DNA from: Pseudogymnoascus destructans
Lineage: Eukaryota > Ascomycota > Leotiomycetes > Thelebolales > Thelebolaceae
Assembly (NCBI RefSeq): GCF_001641265.1
Contig: NW_020167531.1
Coordinates: 310,001 to 374,000 of the forward strand
Reading direction: 5' to 3'
Length of the DNA stretch: 64,000 bases
The position numbers were made by a program, and so were the translations under genes. A model generated the notes under the pieces. That model worked only from the letters and a program-made list of their open reading frames with translations, ran no database searches and was not told where the DNA came from. Within the stretch, counting starts at the first letter, position 1, and each line of letters begins with the position of its first letter. This document shows, one piece after another, positions 41,135-52,031 of the stretch.

Positions 41135-41340
41135 TATATGCATGGAGATTTCACATTCATTTTTCGAAATTCCAAACCCATTTCAACAAAGGGGGGAAGG
41201 CAGACAAGAGCAGGAGAAATCCCTGACTTTTACTATACAAAAACAGGAGAATCACCCATTTTCCCACACTCACAACTACGTACGGACCTGTCACATTAAA
41301 ATTGCAGAGAAATCCACTGTCATTTAGGCCTCATTCACAA

Positions 41341-41422
41341 CCGAGAGCACCAGAACCCAAGAGCACCAGAACACCGAGAGCACCAGAACACCGAGAGCAC
41401 CAGAACACTGAGAGCACTAGAA
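41341..41422. repeat. Short tandem repeat, unit about 16-17 bp
   Basis: About five copies of CCGAGAGCACCAGAACA with small changes, just beyond the 3' end of the antisense gene. Confidence 0.85.
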
Positions 41423-41438
41423 GTGAGGCGTACGGAGA

Positions 41439-41938
41439 TTACCCACGAAGCTGAGCAGCAGCTTCTTCATCAATAGCTTTCTGTCGGGCGAAGGCACGGG
41501 TGCCAGATCTTTTCCCAGCTTTGGGAGATGGCGGAGGTGGTTGTGGCCTACTATGTGTTAGTGTCGTACGCAGCATAGGAATCAACAGAAAGGTACAAAC
41601 TTACTCAAGGAACAAGCAGCTGACTTGTGCTTCATTGCACAGTTACCACAGGCTCCTTCCTGCAGCTCGCCATAGTGATGGCAGGCAGAGAAGAAGGGAC
41701 GAGCCCGAGCACTGCCCCGATCGTGTACACACTGGTCACAGCCAGCATCCATGTCTCCTACAGCCTGGATGTACCAAGCCGTTGTCTGTTGTGGGTGGTC
41801 AGACTCCACCACACCAGCAACACCGTACGGACGGGCCAATTCCACGCCAACCACAATTGGGGGTAGGGATGGTATTTTGACCCTCTCATACTCCGGCAAG
41901 TCATCATGGAGGTCAGCCCTGATCTCAACCAGAGCCAT
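41439..41938 (-). CDS. Antisense Cys-rich (DUF3716-like) gene inside the retrotransposon
   Basis: Minus-strand ATG at 41938. The open frame 41938-41582 has a Cys pattern CDQC(x13)FFSAC(x11)ACGNC(x8)CS, like the small zinc-binding DUF3716 domain of many fungal proteins. A 50-nt intron (41600-41551, donor GTTTGT, CACTAAC branch, ATAG acceptor) would join it to a second exon (41550-41439) coding a Pro-rich then Ala/Arg/Gln-rich tail; total 149 residues. A stronger GTAAGT donor 4 nt upstream exists but leads to a less protein-like frame. It lies wholly between the LTRs and carries two CGTACG copies, so it belongs to the element. The function is unknown. Confidence 0.55.
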
Positions 41939-42120
41939 GTCTTGAGGCTTGATTTCACCAATAAACAGTCATTGTGAGTCACGTACGGAGCTGTGCGAGA
42001 GTGGAAAGTTGGTGCTTGGTAGTGGCGGGGGTGGGGGTAGATAAAGGTTGTTGGCCCAGAACTCCAAATTCAGACCCATACGGATTTGCCTGCGAGCCTT
42101 CCTACTTAGTATGCGGTACT

Positions 42121-42138
42121 GGGATACATGGGGGGGTG
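42121..42138 (+). other. Probable polypurine tract
   Basis: GGGATACATGGGGGGGTG directly precedes the right LTR; the G-run is the likely plus-strand primer. Confidence 0.6.
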
Positions 42139-42227
42139 TGTTGTAATATGTCACATGATCTCAGCACCACTTCCCCGCAATTTCAGGCAGCAATAGATAG
42201 ACAGAACAACACACAGGTTACTCAACA
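42139..42227 (+). repeat. Right LTR, 89 bp
   Basis: TGTTGTAATATG...TACTCAACA, matching the left LTR over its whole length, then the GTAAT duplication. Confidence 0.92.
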
Positions 42228-42232
42228 GTAAT

Positions 42233-42805
42233 AGAATGATCTGGTCACATGCCAAGCCTCAACAAATACTGCTCGTGACGACTTGATGTGGTTAGTGGCG
42301 GGGGGTGTGATCAAATCTCAAAATCTCAGGGTCGACCCTGGCTTGCATCGGGACTGAAGACACCAAAATTTTAAGTTGCGCACTGATTTTAACTGTAGTG
42401 TCAGTGTGTGTGTGTGTGTGTGTGGGCGATTTAGTCAGCACCCCCCTCCTCATGATATATTTTGCTCTCGCGCTTCCCTATGACCTAGACTTTGCTTAAA
42501 AAATAGAAATGCCTCTGCTTCTATAATCCCCTATTTGCTCTCTAAACCCTCTGCTTCTCTACCACGCCAAACCCTACAATTTTCTAAAGACACAACAACG
42601 ACACACCCCTGTGCGCCCAGCGTCCCGCCAGCGTCCCACCCCGGCCTACAGACAAGATATAGACGAAGTAGAGCTCGCGCTGTGCCCATAGCTGAAGGGG
42701 GGTGTGCGCACAGCTCAGATTATTTCAACTCGCTCTCAACCTGCCCTCCCTCTCTCCCAACCCGGAGCCAGAACGAACGAAGACCCTACAAGCGGCCTGG
42801 CCACG
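42233..42805. other. Intergenic upstream of the phosphotransferase gene
   Basis: 573 bp with a (TG)n tract at 42403-42424. The rest looks like a promoter and leader. No gene. Confidence 0.6.
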
Positions 42806-44335
42806 ATGTCTTCGAGCAGCAAAAGTAAAGCCCACCTGCGGCTGCGTTCAGACTCTAACCGGACGACCTTCACTAACATGCTGGCGAGTGTAGAGGCTGC
42901 TGCGGCAGAGTCGCTGAGCGAGGATGCGCTGGTCCACCTCAAGTCGTACAGGTACTCGAGCGTCGATGAGAGCTATATTTCGAATTATATCCTAAAACAC
43001 TACGTACGTCCACAACGCGCCCTGGGTTTGGGGATATTGAGATGTACCGATTTATCTAACGAAAGGGATACAGTGGAATGCATGTGTGGAATTCCTACCC
43101 CTGTGGCTGGCGCCGAATATGGTGACGCTGCTGGGCTTCTTCTGCATTATCAGTAATGTGGTTTTCCTGGTCATATGGCAACCCGAGATGAATGGGCAGG
43201 TACGCAGCACCCTCCCCCGTATCCCCTAGCGCGAGCTACAGCTTATGTTCGAATCTAGGATCCGTCATGGATCTACTACAGCTTCGCCTTCGGCCTCTGG
43301 GCCTACTCGACCATGGACAACATCGACGGCAAGCAAGCGCGCCGCACCGGCACCTCCAGCCCCCTCGGCGAGCTCTTCGACCACGGCATCGACTCCCTAA
43401 ACTGCACTCTAGCCAGCCTCCTCGAGACCGCAGCCATGGGTCTCGGAAGCTCCAAAGCCGCAATGTTCACGGCCCTCGTGCCTTGCATACCCATGTTCTT
43501 CTCAACCTGGGAGACATACCACACACACACCCTGTACCTAGGCGTCATCAACGGCCCAACAGAGGGTCTCATCATCGCATGCGTAATCATGATTCTCGCC
43601 GGCCACTTTGGGCCCGTCATCTGGACGCAGCCACTCACCGATTTCTTCGGAACCGCCTGGTTCCCCTCCTCCCTCTCCGCCCTCACCTTCCGCGACGTCT
43701 GGGTCGGAATCATCATCCTCACGCTCTTCGGGACGCAAATCCCCTTCTGCGTGCTCAACGTCGTGCGCGCGCGCCGCAGGGACAATCTCCCCGTCGCTCC
43801 CGTGTTCCTGGAGTGGACGCCAATGATCACATTCGGCGTCGCCGTTGGCGCGTGGCTGCTCTCCCCGCACTCCACATTGATGGCTGAGAACCACCTCGTC
43901 CTCTTCTGCCTCACCATGGCTTTCGTCTTCGGTCGCATGACCACGAAAATCATCCTCGCCCACCTAACGCGCCAGCCCTTCCCCTACTGGACCGTCATGC
44001 TCTGGCCTCTCGTCGGAGGCGCCATAATCTTCAACCTCCCCCCCATGCTCGGCTTCCCTCCCCTCACCGCAGGCATGGAACTACTCTACCTCCGCGCGTA
44101 CTTTGTGTTCGCAGCCGTAGTCTACTTCCGCTGGGCGTGGCTGGTGATTAACTCCATCTGCGGGTATTTGGGGATTAACTGCCTGACGATCCCGGAGGTT
44201 AAGGCGAGGGATTTGGAGAGGGAACGGAAGCTGGCGGAGACGGGGAAGAGGGCGGAGAGGCTGAGGAGTGCGAGTTTCAGGGGGGGGAAGGGGTATGTGG
44301 CTGATGTGGCGGATGCGAGGGGGAAGGTGCATTGA
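42806..44335 (+). CDS. EPT1: CDP-alcohol phosphotransferase (ethanolamine/choline type)
   Basis: Integral ER/Golgi membrane enzyme that transfers phosphoethanolamine or phosphocholine from the CDP form to diacylglycerol, the last Kennedy-pathway step. Exons 42806-43003, 43074-43199 and 43259-44335 give 466 residues. The catalytic motif DG(x2)AR(x8)G(x3)D(x3)D is intact at about residues 131-153 (DGKQARR...GELFDHGID). WNAC, then WLAPNMVTLLG, just before the motif, are family-typical. Several hydrophobic segments follow, with a basic cytosolic tail (RERKLAETGKRAERLR). Exon 1 contains a second ATG at 42878 that could also serve. Whether the substrate is ethanolamine, choline or both cannot be told from sequence. 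Confidence 0.9.
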
Positions 44336-45232
44336 GGGGTTGATCGGGGGGGCGACGAACGAGGGATTGATAAGAGTGGTGGTGTATATAGCCCATGCAT
44401 GACGGGGGAGGTGGATATAAAATGAAGATTCGGGGCCTAGAAGGGGTCAGCGGTGAGAGGCAATACAGAGAGCGAGTTTGCATAGCGAGCGAGCGAGCGG
44501 TGCTGTATTAGTTCAGATGCTTGGGGAAGGGTTCTCTTCATAGAGATGGATGGCGGATGGGTGGTTGAAAAATGGTGACTGAGACGGTTTATGTTTAATG
44601 AGAAATATTGAATTATACAATCCTGGTTAATACATAAACGGTCTACGTTTGAATGAGAAATATTGAGCTAACTATACAAACCCTGGCTTATACATGTCAA
44701 TGGCGCTGCAGTTTCAATCGTAGGTAGATAGATGGGATGGGAATTCGCTTGGTCTACTATGGCCATCATGAGTGTCCGTCTACACAGCCAGCATTCACAA
44801 GACACGCTTTTTGTCACAGAAAGCATAAAATACACCATAACAGGTGTTTACCATCATCGTATGCTCAAGACGCTATGTGACGCTATGTACAAACGAGCCC
44901 CCCCCTCACCACGCCAACAGTCGTCAATGCTCACACACTGAAGCAGTTAGGTATGCTGACAAAACAACACAAACAAAACATCACAACACACCCACAACCT
45001 CGCTCCCCCCTTCCGCTGCTCTGCTCGTATTTGCGTAATACCTCCCCCCCCCATCGCATAGTTAAACGCGCCTTATGCATGCTTCATGAAAATACTTGCC
45101 AAGTCGCCTTTGTCCCCCCCCCCCTTTTCCATGCCCAGTGGGGATGTATAATATGGGCTAGGTGAGATGGCTTGGATTGGGTTATCGTCGGTAGGGGCCC
45201 TTTTTGGGGCCTTACTTTAGGTGTGTGGTTGT
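44336..45232. other. Intergenic between convergent genes
   Basis: About 900 bp with two copies of ATTGA...TACAAxCCTGG near 44608 and 44664 (a local imperfect repeat) and several C-runs (44899, 45045, 45114). No gene. Confidence 0.55.
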
Positions 45233-46600
45233 TTATGATTTAGTTGGTGCCTCGAGCGCGGCGGCCTCGGCGGCGCAGACGGGCGCGAAGTAGGGATGTG
45301 CCATTGCTTCCTTGGCAGTCAGGCGCTCCTGTTGCGGTGTTAGAAATATTTATATTTTGGGTTAAGTGATAGGGTGAGGATGCGACGCACCTGATGATCG
45401 TATCTGAGTAACTTATCCAAGAAGTCAATCGCCTCATTGCTGACATACTTCTGGTTCTCAGCATTGACGAAGCTGTTCCAGTTCTTCTTCTGGAAGCGAC
45501 CGAGGATATCGTCGTACTGCGCGTCCAGCTCGATCTCGTACTTGTCGATGTAGTCGAACAGGTCCTGCGTGCCGAGAACCTTGGCGATCTTGACAAGCTG
45601 GTCGGAGTTGCTGTTGCCGTGGAAGAAGGGCTCTTTGATGAAGATCATGGACGCGAACATGGCGCCTAATGACCACATGTCGAGCGAGTAGTCGTATTCC
45701 TGAAAGTCGACCAACAGCTCGGGTCCTTTGAAGTAACGCGATGCGACGCGGACGTTGTACTCGGTGCCTTGGTGGTAGAACTCTGCGAGACCCCAATCAA
45801 TGAGGCGGAGCTGCTACATGTTAGAATCCTACCCGATATGATACGCTGCATCGTTATCTGGCGGGGTAACGCACCTTGCGGTTCTCATGGTCAATCATGA
45901 CGTTGTGGGGCTTGACATCCCTGTGCATGATGCCCTTGCTGTGGCAGTAGTCGAGTGCCTATTGTGCATTTTGTTAGAATACACTTCCCCACTCATCACG
46001 GTGATTTATCATACCTTTAACAGCTCGAAGATGTAGTATCGGACATCGTAGTCGACGAATTTGCGGTACAGGGTGCGGAAATCGGTGTTGTTAACGTACT
46101 CGAAGACCAAGCTGGGCGTTTTGCTCTGCATTAAGAATGAGCTGTCGTTCTCATTGTCTGACATGACAAGGCCAGTGGACGCACTACGACCAGAGCCCCC
46201 TGAAAGGAAAGAATCGAAAACGCCAACACGGAAGGAGTGATTTACTTGGCTGTCCCTGACAACATCCAGCAGTCCCACAATGTTTGGCCCGCCCGACAGG
46301 TTTTGCAGGATCTTGATCTCTCTCTTTATCTTCTTCTTCTTCACCGGCTTGAGCACCTTGATCACACACTTTTGGTAGTTGGCGACATTGATGCCCTCAA
46401 AAACCTCAGAGTACTTTCCACGTCCTGGGGATGAGGGTTAGCTTATATTAAAAAGGTCACTATAGCGACAGATGTTTTTACGTACCAATCTTCCGTACGA
46501 CCTCGTAGTTCTCGAGCACACCCCAAGTGATGTTGACGCTGTCGTAATCCCAGTATGCCCTCGGCATGTGCTGGTTCACATCTGCATATACACGCGCCAT
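45233..46600 (-). CDS. CKA1: Casein kinase 2 catalytic subunit alpha
   Basis: Constitutively active Ser/Thr kinase of the CK2 holoenzyme. Six exons: 46600-46486, 46424-46246, 46125-46015, 45958-45875, 45810-45391, 45328-45233; 334 residues, the normal size. Family marks: MARVYADVN start, the glycine loop RGKYSEVFEG, basic cluster KPVKKKKIKRE (substrate and heparin site), catalytic HRDVKPHN, the CK2-specific DWG in place of DFG (LIDWGLAEFYH), and RVASRYFKGPELL. The intron at 46245-46126 is 120 nt, stop-free and divisible by three, so an ORF view shows 40 extra residues between VRDSQ and SKTPSLVFE. The exon 5 start could be 3 nt earlier (TAG|CAG choice). Confidence 0.95.
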
Positions 46601-47505
46601 TTTGCAGCCCTTATCTGACGCACTGCGCGAAGCGGGTAGGAGCAGTGGTATGAGCTTCGGAGTAGGCAGGAAGGCCTGACGTCGACCGCAGACAGCCTTG
46701 CGACAGGGTCGTGTGGGGTTGTGTGCGGGGTCGGGTTCTGCGCCAAGGAGTATTTGTGTCGCTGAGACGAAGATGTGGCGATAAATGAAGTGTCCGTCGT
46801 AGAAGAACGAACCCCCAGTATGAGTGAGGGGGATGAAGAGAGGTGGGGATAGATCGGGAGGTATAAAGAAGTCAATAACTGGGGAAGTGAAGAACCCCTC
46901 GATGTTGATTCACGCTTTAGCGAGGAGGCTCCGCGATCTGGGCCTCAGGCTCTCACCCTTGGATCTCGAACTGCAAAGCATCAACTCGACAAATTAAATA
47001 ATAAATATGGTATACATTTTGCTCTATTGGCTGGTGCATTCCGGAACAATTATAATATTTCTTTATTGTCAAGTGAGCTGTGAATTCCTGATCTGCAACC
47101 GTGCAGTACAATACTCTTCCTGGACCACTTGAGGGCCATTTAGTGTCATCTGGAAACACCTTGAATTTTGCCCGCAGATGGTTCCGGAGTTGGTATAAAA
47201 TGTGCAATACTTATAGCTGTATATGCCTGATATATTATTTAATATGCTGTGGTAACAAGGCTGTTTATCTCGTGTCTGTTTACTTCATTGAAAGCTTATT
47301 GTTACCGCCTCATAGATCAACATATTAGATCTAATCTAATCTTATCAGTAGTGTTTTAAAAGCTCCTAATCACCCGCCCAGGAAAAACAAGAGGCCGAGC
47401 AGCTATAATTAATTTACCTCTGTTTCCAAAGTTCTCCTGTCCATTTATTAAGTTTTGTTAAAGTACGCAGGCTCATAAGCTGTGGGATCCGTCACAGTTT
47501 TCAAG
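46601..47505. other. Divergent intergenic region between CKA1 and RPP1
   Basis: 905 bp, AT-rich from about 46980 to 47450. It serves as promoter region for both genes. No other gene seen. Confidence 0.6.
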
Positions 47506-48474
47506 ATGTTGTACGACCTCTGCATCCCATGGACCAACGATACCCAATCCCTCCAGCGGGTCCTCTCATTTCTCTCTGAGGGTATGTTCACCACCCTTCC
47601 AGCTGAAGACTCACACTGACCCCCCCATCTAGTCAATTACTCCGTCATAGCCCTGGACCACCGCATCACAGGCGCGATCCCCTCAAAGATAGTCTCACCA
47701 ATTCCCTCCCCACTCCCCTTCACCACGCCACCGAACCTCGAAATTCTCACTCGCTGCACAATCACCCTCTCCGACCCTTCGCACAACCACCGCCTCCCCT
47801 CCCTAGCTCAAGCCTACGACATCCTCGCCGTGCGCCCCACAACCGAAAAAGCCTTCCTTGCCGCCTGCCTAACTCTCACCGATGCCTCACTCATTAGCCT
47901 CGACCTCACACAGCGCTTCCCGTTCCACTTCCGCCCGAAGCCGTTGATGACCGCGGTGAAGCGCGGCGTGAGGATCGAACTATGCTATAGCCAGGCGCTG
48001 CAGGGAGGGAGTGTCGATAGGAGAAATGTCATTATGAATATCCAGAGCATTGTGCGCGCGACGTCAGGGCGGGGGTTGGTGGTGAGCAGCGAGGCGCGAA
48101 GCGTGCTGGGCGTGCGTGCGCCGGCTGATGTGGGAAATTTGTTGGCGGTGTGGGGGCTGAGCGGAGAACGGGCAGTGGAGGCGCAGACGATAAACCCGAG
48201 ATCTGTTGTGGTGAATGAGACGATCAAGAGGACGGGGTTTAGAGGTGTGGTTGATGTTGTGGATGGAGGGCGCAAGCCAGAGAGTGAGAAGGCAAGCAGC
48301 AAGGAAGCAGCGAATGGTCAAGTTAATGGGAAGAGGAAGAATGAGCAAGCGGAGGAGGCTGTGCCGACGATGAGCAAGAGAAAGGTGAAGAAGTTGAAGA
48401 TGGAAGCCTTGAAGGCGAGCAAAGAGGCGACTCCCGGACCAGCAACACCGTCAAAGGACAGCGTTACCTCATGA
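47506..48474 (+). CDS. RPP1: RNase P/MRP subunit RPP1 (Rpp30 family)
   Basis: Protein subunit of nuclear RNase P and RNase MRP, needed for tRNA 5' processing and rRNA maturation. Exons 47506-47581 and 47633-48474 (51-nt intron) give 305 residues. It starts MLYDLCIPW, typical of the family, and forms a TIM-barrel-like domain: YSVIALDH, YDILAVRPTT, SLDLTQRFPF and, near the end, GVRIELCYSQALQG. The Rpp30 domain closes with ATSGRGLVVSSEA and a region aligned with the nuclear subunits. The last 80 residues are Lys/Glu-rich (KRKVKKLKMEALKASK), a probable nuclear or nucleolar tail. Confidence 0.9.
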
Positions 48475-48700
48475 GTAGGGAATTTATAGAGGCAGCGCGA
48501 ATTATATAACAAGATGGCACCTCTCACAGTTATAACCAACATCACGAGTCACAAAGCTTCCAAGAACCGAGTTCTACATAGACCACGAAGTATCTCGAAA
48601 GAAACAAGGTGGTATCAATTCGATCTACTCTACAGCTAGAACCTCAAGTGGGAAAATACTCAAACACTCAAACACTCAAACGCCACGCCACCAAGAAAAT

Positions 48701-50495
48701 CTATCTCCTCCTGAGGTGTCCCAGCGCTATCGCGCTTGCGAGCGTATACGTGTTGATATCGATGGGCCTTGGTGGCCCGCCGCCATTATTGACCGCTAGA
48801 GCACCAGGAACAGGTGGTGCAAGGGTGACGGCAGAGTTAGTGCCTGTTGCGGTAGTTGACTCCGCACCCGCATCCGTCGTTGCCGTTGGTGACTGCGCGT
48901 TTTCTGCGAATACATCCGCCGCGCTCTCTGAGATAGAAGGTTGGGCCGCTGTCGTGGCTGCGGCGTCTTGAGTTGCTGTGTCCACAACTGCTATAACTGT
49001 TGACTGGCTCGAAACATCTGTGGTAGTTGCAGCATCGGGCTTACTCAATGCAGCTCCTTGTGCTACCTGGGATAGAGCAGTATCCGATTGAGCTGCAGCC
49101 ACTGCAGTATCGGCTCCCGGCTGGAACGGAATTCCGGCGTCAGCTTGTGCTACCGCGTTCGTTGAAGGAGCCTGCGCGGCGACAGTAACTACCGTCTGTA
49201 GCGTCGTCATTGCGCTCGCCGCTGCGTTGGCACCAACGACTGGCGCTGCGATTTGTACACTTGCGCTTAGGAAATCCTGGGCGTTACAGAGACAATGGCA
49301 GCTTCTGCAGACGCCGTTGGCATCGAGGATTCCCATGCCATTGCCAGCACCGGTCGAGACGGGAGATGGAGCTGCTTCGGCGGCAACTATTGCTGCGGAG
49401 GGTTGAGCAATGGCGACTGGAGACGCTGCGGCGAGACCATTCTATGAGGAGATTAGAATGTATCATAGTGAATGAAGCTGATAACTTACGGTTGTCGTGC
49501 AAACACCCGGCTCGGTGACAGTAACTGTACTCGGTGCAACAACAGCGGCGGCCGCTGCTTGTTGGGTAATTGTGACTGGCGGAGCTTGCATTGTGACGGT
49601 GACGGCCTCTGCTGCCCCTCCTTTTTCAGTGATGGTGACGTGCTGTGTGACTATCTGCGCAATTGGGGTGATTGTGACAGTTGGCGCATTGCCGGCACCA
49701 AAAACAGTCTCAGTGACGAAGGAGAGTTGTACCCTAATAGTCTGTTAGTTATGATAGAGGCATCTAAACGAGGCATACATACGCCTGGCTTTGGTTCTCG
49801 TTCCCGTTGGCCTTGCCATTACCGATCACCTGTGTCTTAGTGCCAGTGACTGTTTTATCATTGCCCTGGGCATGGACAGTGACCGTTTTATCATTGCCCT
49901 GGGCATGTGCGTTGTTGTTCCCGTTGGCCTTGCCATTGCCGATCACCTGTGTCTTAGTGCCAGTGACTGTTTTATCATTGCCCTGGGAATGGACAGTGAC
50001 CGTTTTATCATTGCCCTGGGCATGTGCGTCGTTGTTCCCGTTGTTTCCGCTGATGTCAACTGTCAAGATTTGCACCACATTTCCTTGATCCTTCTCTTGA
50101 CCATTCTGAGATCCCTTGTTCTTGTTCCCCGTCCTGTCATTGTCATTCTGGTCTTGATTCTTATTGTTGTTCTTGGTATCCCTGACAGTTTTATTTTGAC
50201 TACTGCCAGAATTGAGACCTGTCACCACTGCGGCCGCCGCGCCTGCTGCAGTCTCCGTGACGATGACAGTGGTTTGGTGCTCGCATGGTTCACCGGTATC
50301 TATGGCTGATGTGGCCGCCAACTCTTGAGCGTCGATTTTAGGTTTGCTGGCCTTCCCATTTTTGTTCCCATCCTCGTTCCTCGGGAGCACACTCTGTATC
50401 TTCCCAAAATTTAGACGGACATGAGAGTCGAGAGTGTCAGCTTGAGCAACAGCCAAGAGGCCGAGGAGAATCGAGAGGACCACTGAATTGCGCAT
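48701..50495 (-). CDS. Secreted Asn/Thr/Ala-rich repeat protein, probably cell-wall associated
   Basis: Three exons (50495-49783, 49733-49490, 49441-48701) give 565 residues. A signal peptide (SVVLSILLGLLAVAQA) is followed by an Asn/Lys/Gln-rich region with two copies of a 36-38 residue repeat built on QGNDKTVTV and KTQVIGNGKANGN. Then come runs of VTVT and VTIT, many alanines and a Cys-rich patch (CRSCHCLC) before a long Ala/Thr/Ser-rich tail. The end (DINTYTLASAIALGHLRRR) is weakly hydrophobic and basic, not a clear GPI signal. No family is recognised. Splice sites are good (GTATGT/AACTAAC; GTAAGT). The 3' end is convergent with RPP1. Confidence 0.7.
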
Positions 50496-52031
50496 ATTGA
50501 GGACGAATTAAGTTGCAGCTTAAATAAAAGAATGAGTGAGTGTGAAGTCGAGAGACCAGCCGCGATTAGATAAAGAGCGTAGTATGCGTGTCCGGCACTT
50601 TGCGGCAAGCAAAATTGAAGATTAATGGCGAGAAAGAAGAGATCGAAGAAACAAGAAGGAAAAGAAGGAGAGCAGCCAAGTAAGAGATGTGCTCGGGTAG
50701 ACGTAAGATTAAGAAACACACAGGAGCCGTGCAGGTGGCTTTGGTCCTGGGCTGTGGGGCAGACTTCCCCGCCAGCGTCAACAGTTCGCTCACCTGTTTA
50801 TGGAAGGGTATGAGGGCAAATGAGAAGGCCGATTGAGTAAGTAGTGGGATCTAGTACGTTAGACTTCGCGCTCTGGCGAGGCCTGTCCGCATGGCAGCGC
50901 ATATTTTTGAGCTTCGTGAGAACGAGATCCACCAGTAGCATTGTACGACATTTGCAAATTTCCGGGATATTGGTCTCAAGGTGGTGAGAGGCTGGGCATC
51001 TGCGACATGGCTTTGGTGCTGGTGATGGCGAGGCTCGGCGACCTGAAGCATGCCACGCTGCCATGACCCCGGTGCTCAGACATGTCAAGTTTCATACCAG
51101 AACTTCGAAACCCCCTTGGTATGGGAGGCCTGTTCGCCACGAATTTTGTAGAATTGAGTTTGCATTGTACGTGAGCGAAGCTTCGGAGGAATATCCATTG
51201 GGTTAGCGCTCTTATTTAAGGATAGTTTGTTGTAAGGTTACTCAGGAGGAGTGAGGTTGAAATGGTCGGAGTGGTTGGAGTCTACATTGAGCGAACAAGG
51301 CTGTGTTTGTGTTTCTTGAGAAAGTGTCAGCCTTGCATGTTCTTATCTGATCGTGTGCCACATGCAGCAGCATCTTTCATAATTAGTGGGGAACAGGAAA
51401 ACCAACAAAGAGTATACAATACGAAATAAAACCTCTGGATATTTGGAAGGCCTTTTATTCGAAGTAATGCTTGGTCTTGACGAATTATAGCGCTGATGGT
51501 CTAAGGGATAGGTGATGGTCTAAGAGATACTCGTGCCGCCCGAACACTTGAACAGTGAAGAAGAACACAGCCAGCGTTTACGTCAACTATGGTTAAAATA
51601 AAGATGCTCAGTAACCCAGTGATTACTACTCATAAATAGAGATTGATTTGAGAGTAAACTGACTTCGGAATGAATTTCTGCCCTTGGACGAGTTGATCTT
51701 ATCATGGGCGTGGGCTAGATCTGAGAGTATACACCCAATAAGCGATAAGCGCAATCGGCGCTAGTCCAGCTGGCGACAAATGTCAGTGAGGCCATTCCGC
51801 ATGTAGCAAACTATATTTATTTCATCAGCCTCGTCACAACGTCGTCGTCGTCGTCGCCGCAAGCAACTCCACTTCTCACAGCTTCCATATTGTGCCCCTG
51901 GGGTCTCAGTTACTAGCGTGACCTGAGTACATACTGCTTTTTCCAGCTTTCCATTGGCGTTGGCACTGAGCCGCAAGGAAAGACCGGGTGAACCTACTGT
52001 GCTAGATCGTCCAGAGTTCGATTTTGTCAAG
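50496..52031. other. Long intergenic region upstream of TFIIS
   Basis: 1.5 kb between two divergently transcribed genes. It contains the string TACTCGTGCCGCCC near 51532, also found near 9613, and a short GTC/CGT repeat at about 51840-51860. The ORFs at 50798-51088 and 51761-52207 (minus) have no recognisable motif. No gene supported. Confidence 0.5.

Larger units (their letters stand above)
39893..41438. other. 3' untranslated part of the retrotransposon
   Basis: After the pol stop codon the element's own sequence runs 39893-40198 and 41135-41438, separated by family A copy 4. It has no sense ORF with recognisable features but keeps the CGTACG motif (40176, 41278, 41429). Confidence 0.6.
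31390..42232 (+). mobile_element. Copia-type LTR retrotransposon with nested insertions
   Basis: Flanked by the 5-bp duplication GTAAT (31390-31394 and 42228-42232) and bounded by identical 89-bp LTRs. The domain order gag, protease, integrase, reverse transcriptase, RNase H identifies Ty1/Copia. The span is 10.8 kb, but six later insertions account for about 4.7 kb; the element itself is about 6.1 kb. Beyond pol it has a 3' region of about 1.3 kb with an antisense Cys-rich gene and a short tandem repeat. CGTACG occurs 29 times in the element's own sequence and in none of the inserted ones. Gag-pol has two in-frame TGA codons, so this copy is not autonomous. Confidence 0.93.

Noticed and set aside
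41604..41651. GTAAGT donor for the antisense Cys-rich gene
   Set aside because: A good donor by sequence, but it joins to a less protein-like frame than the GTTTGT donor; left open rather than excluded by data.
51954..52031. Upstream extension of TFIIS
   Set aside because: The frame opens with TTG and lacks conservation; the ATG at 52032 matches the family start.
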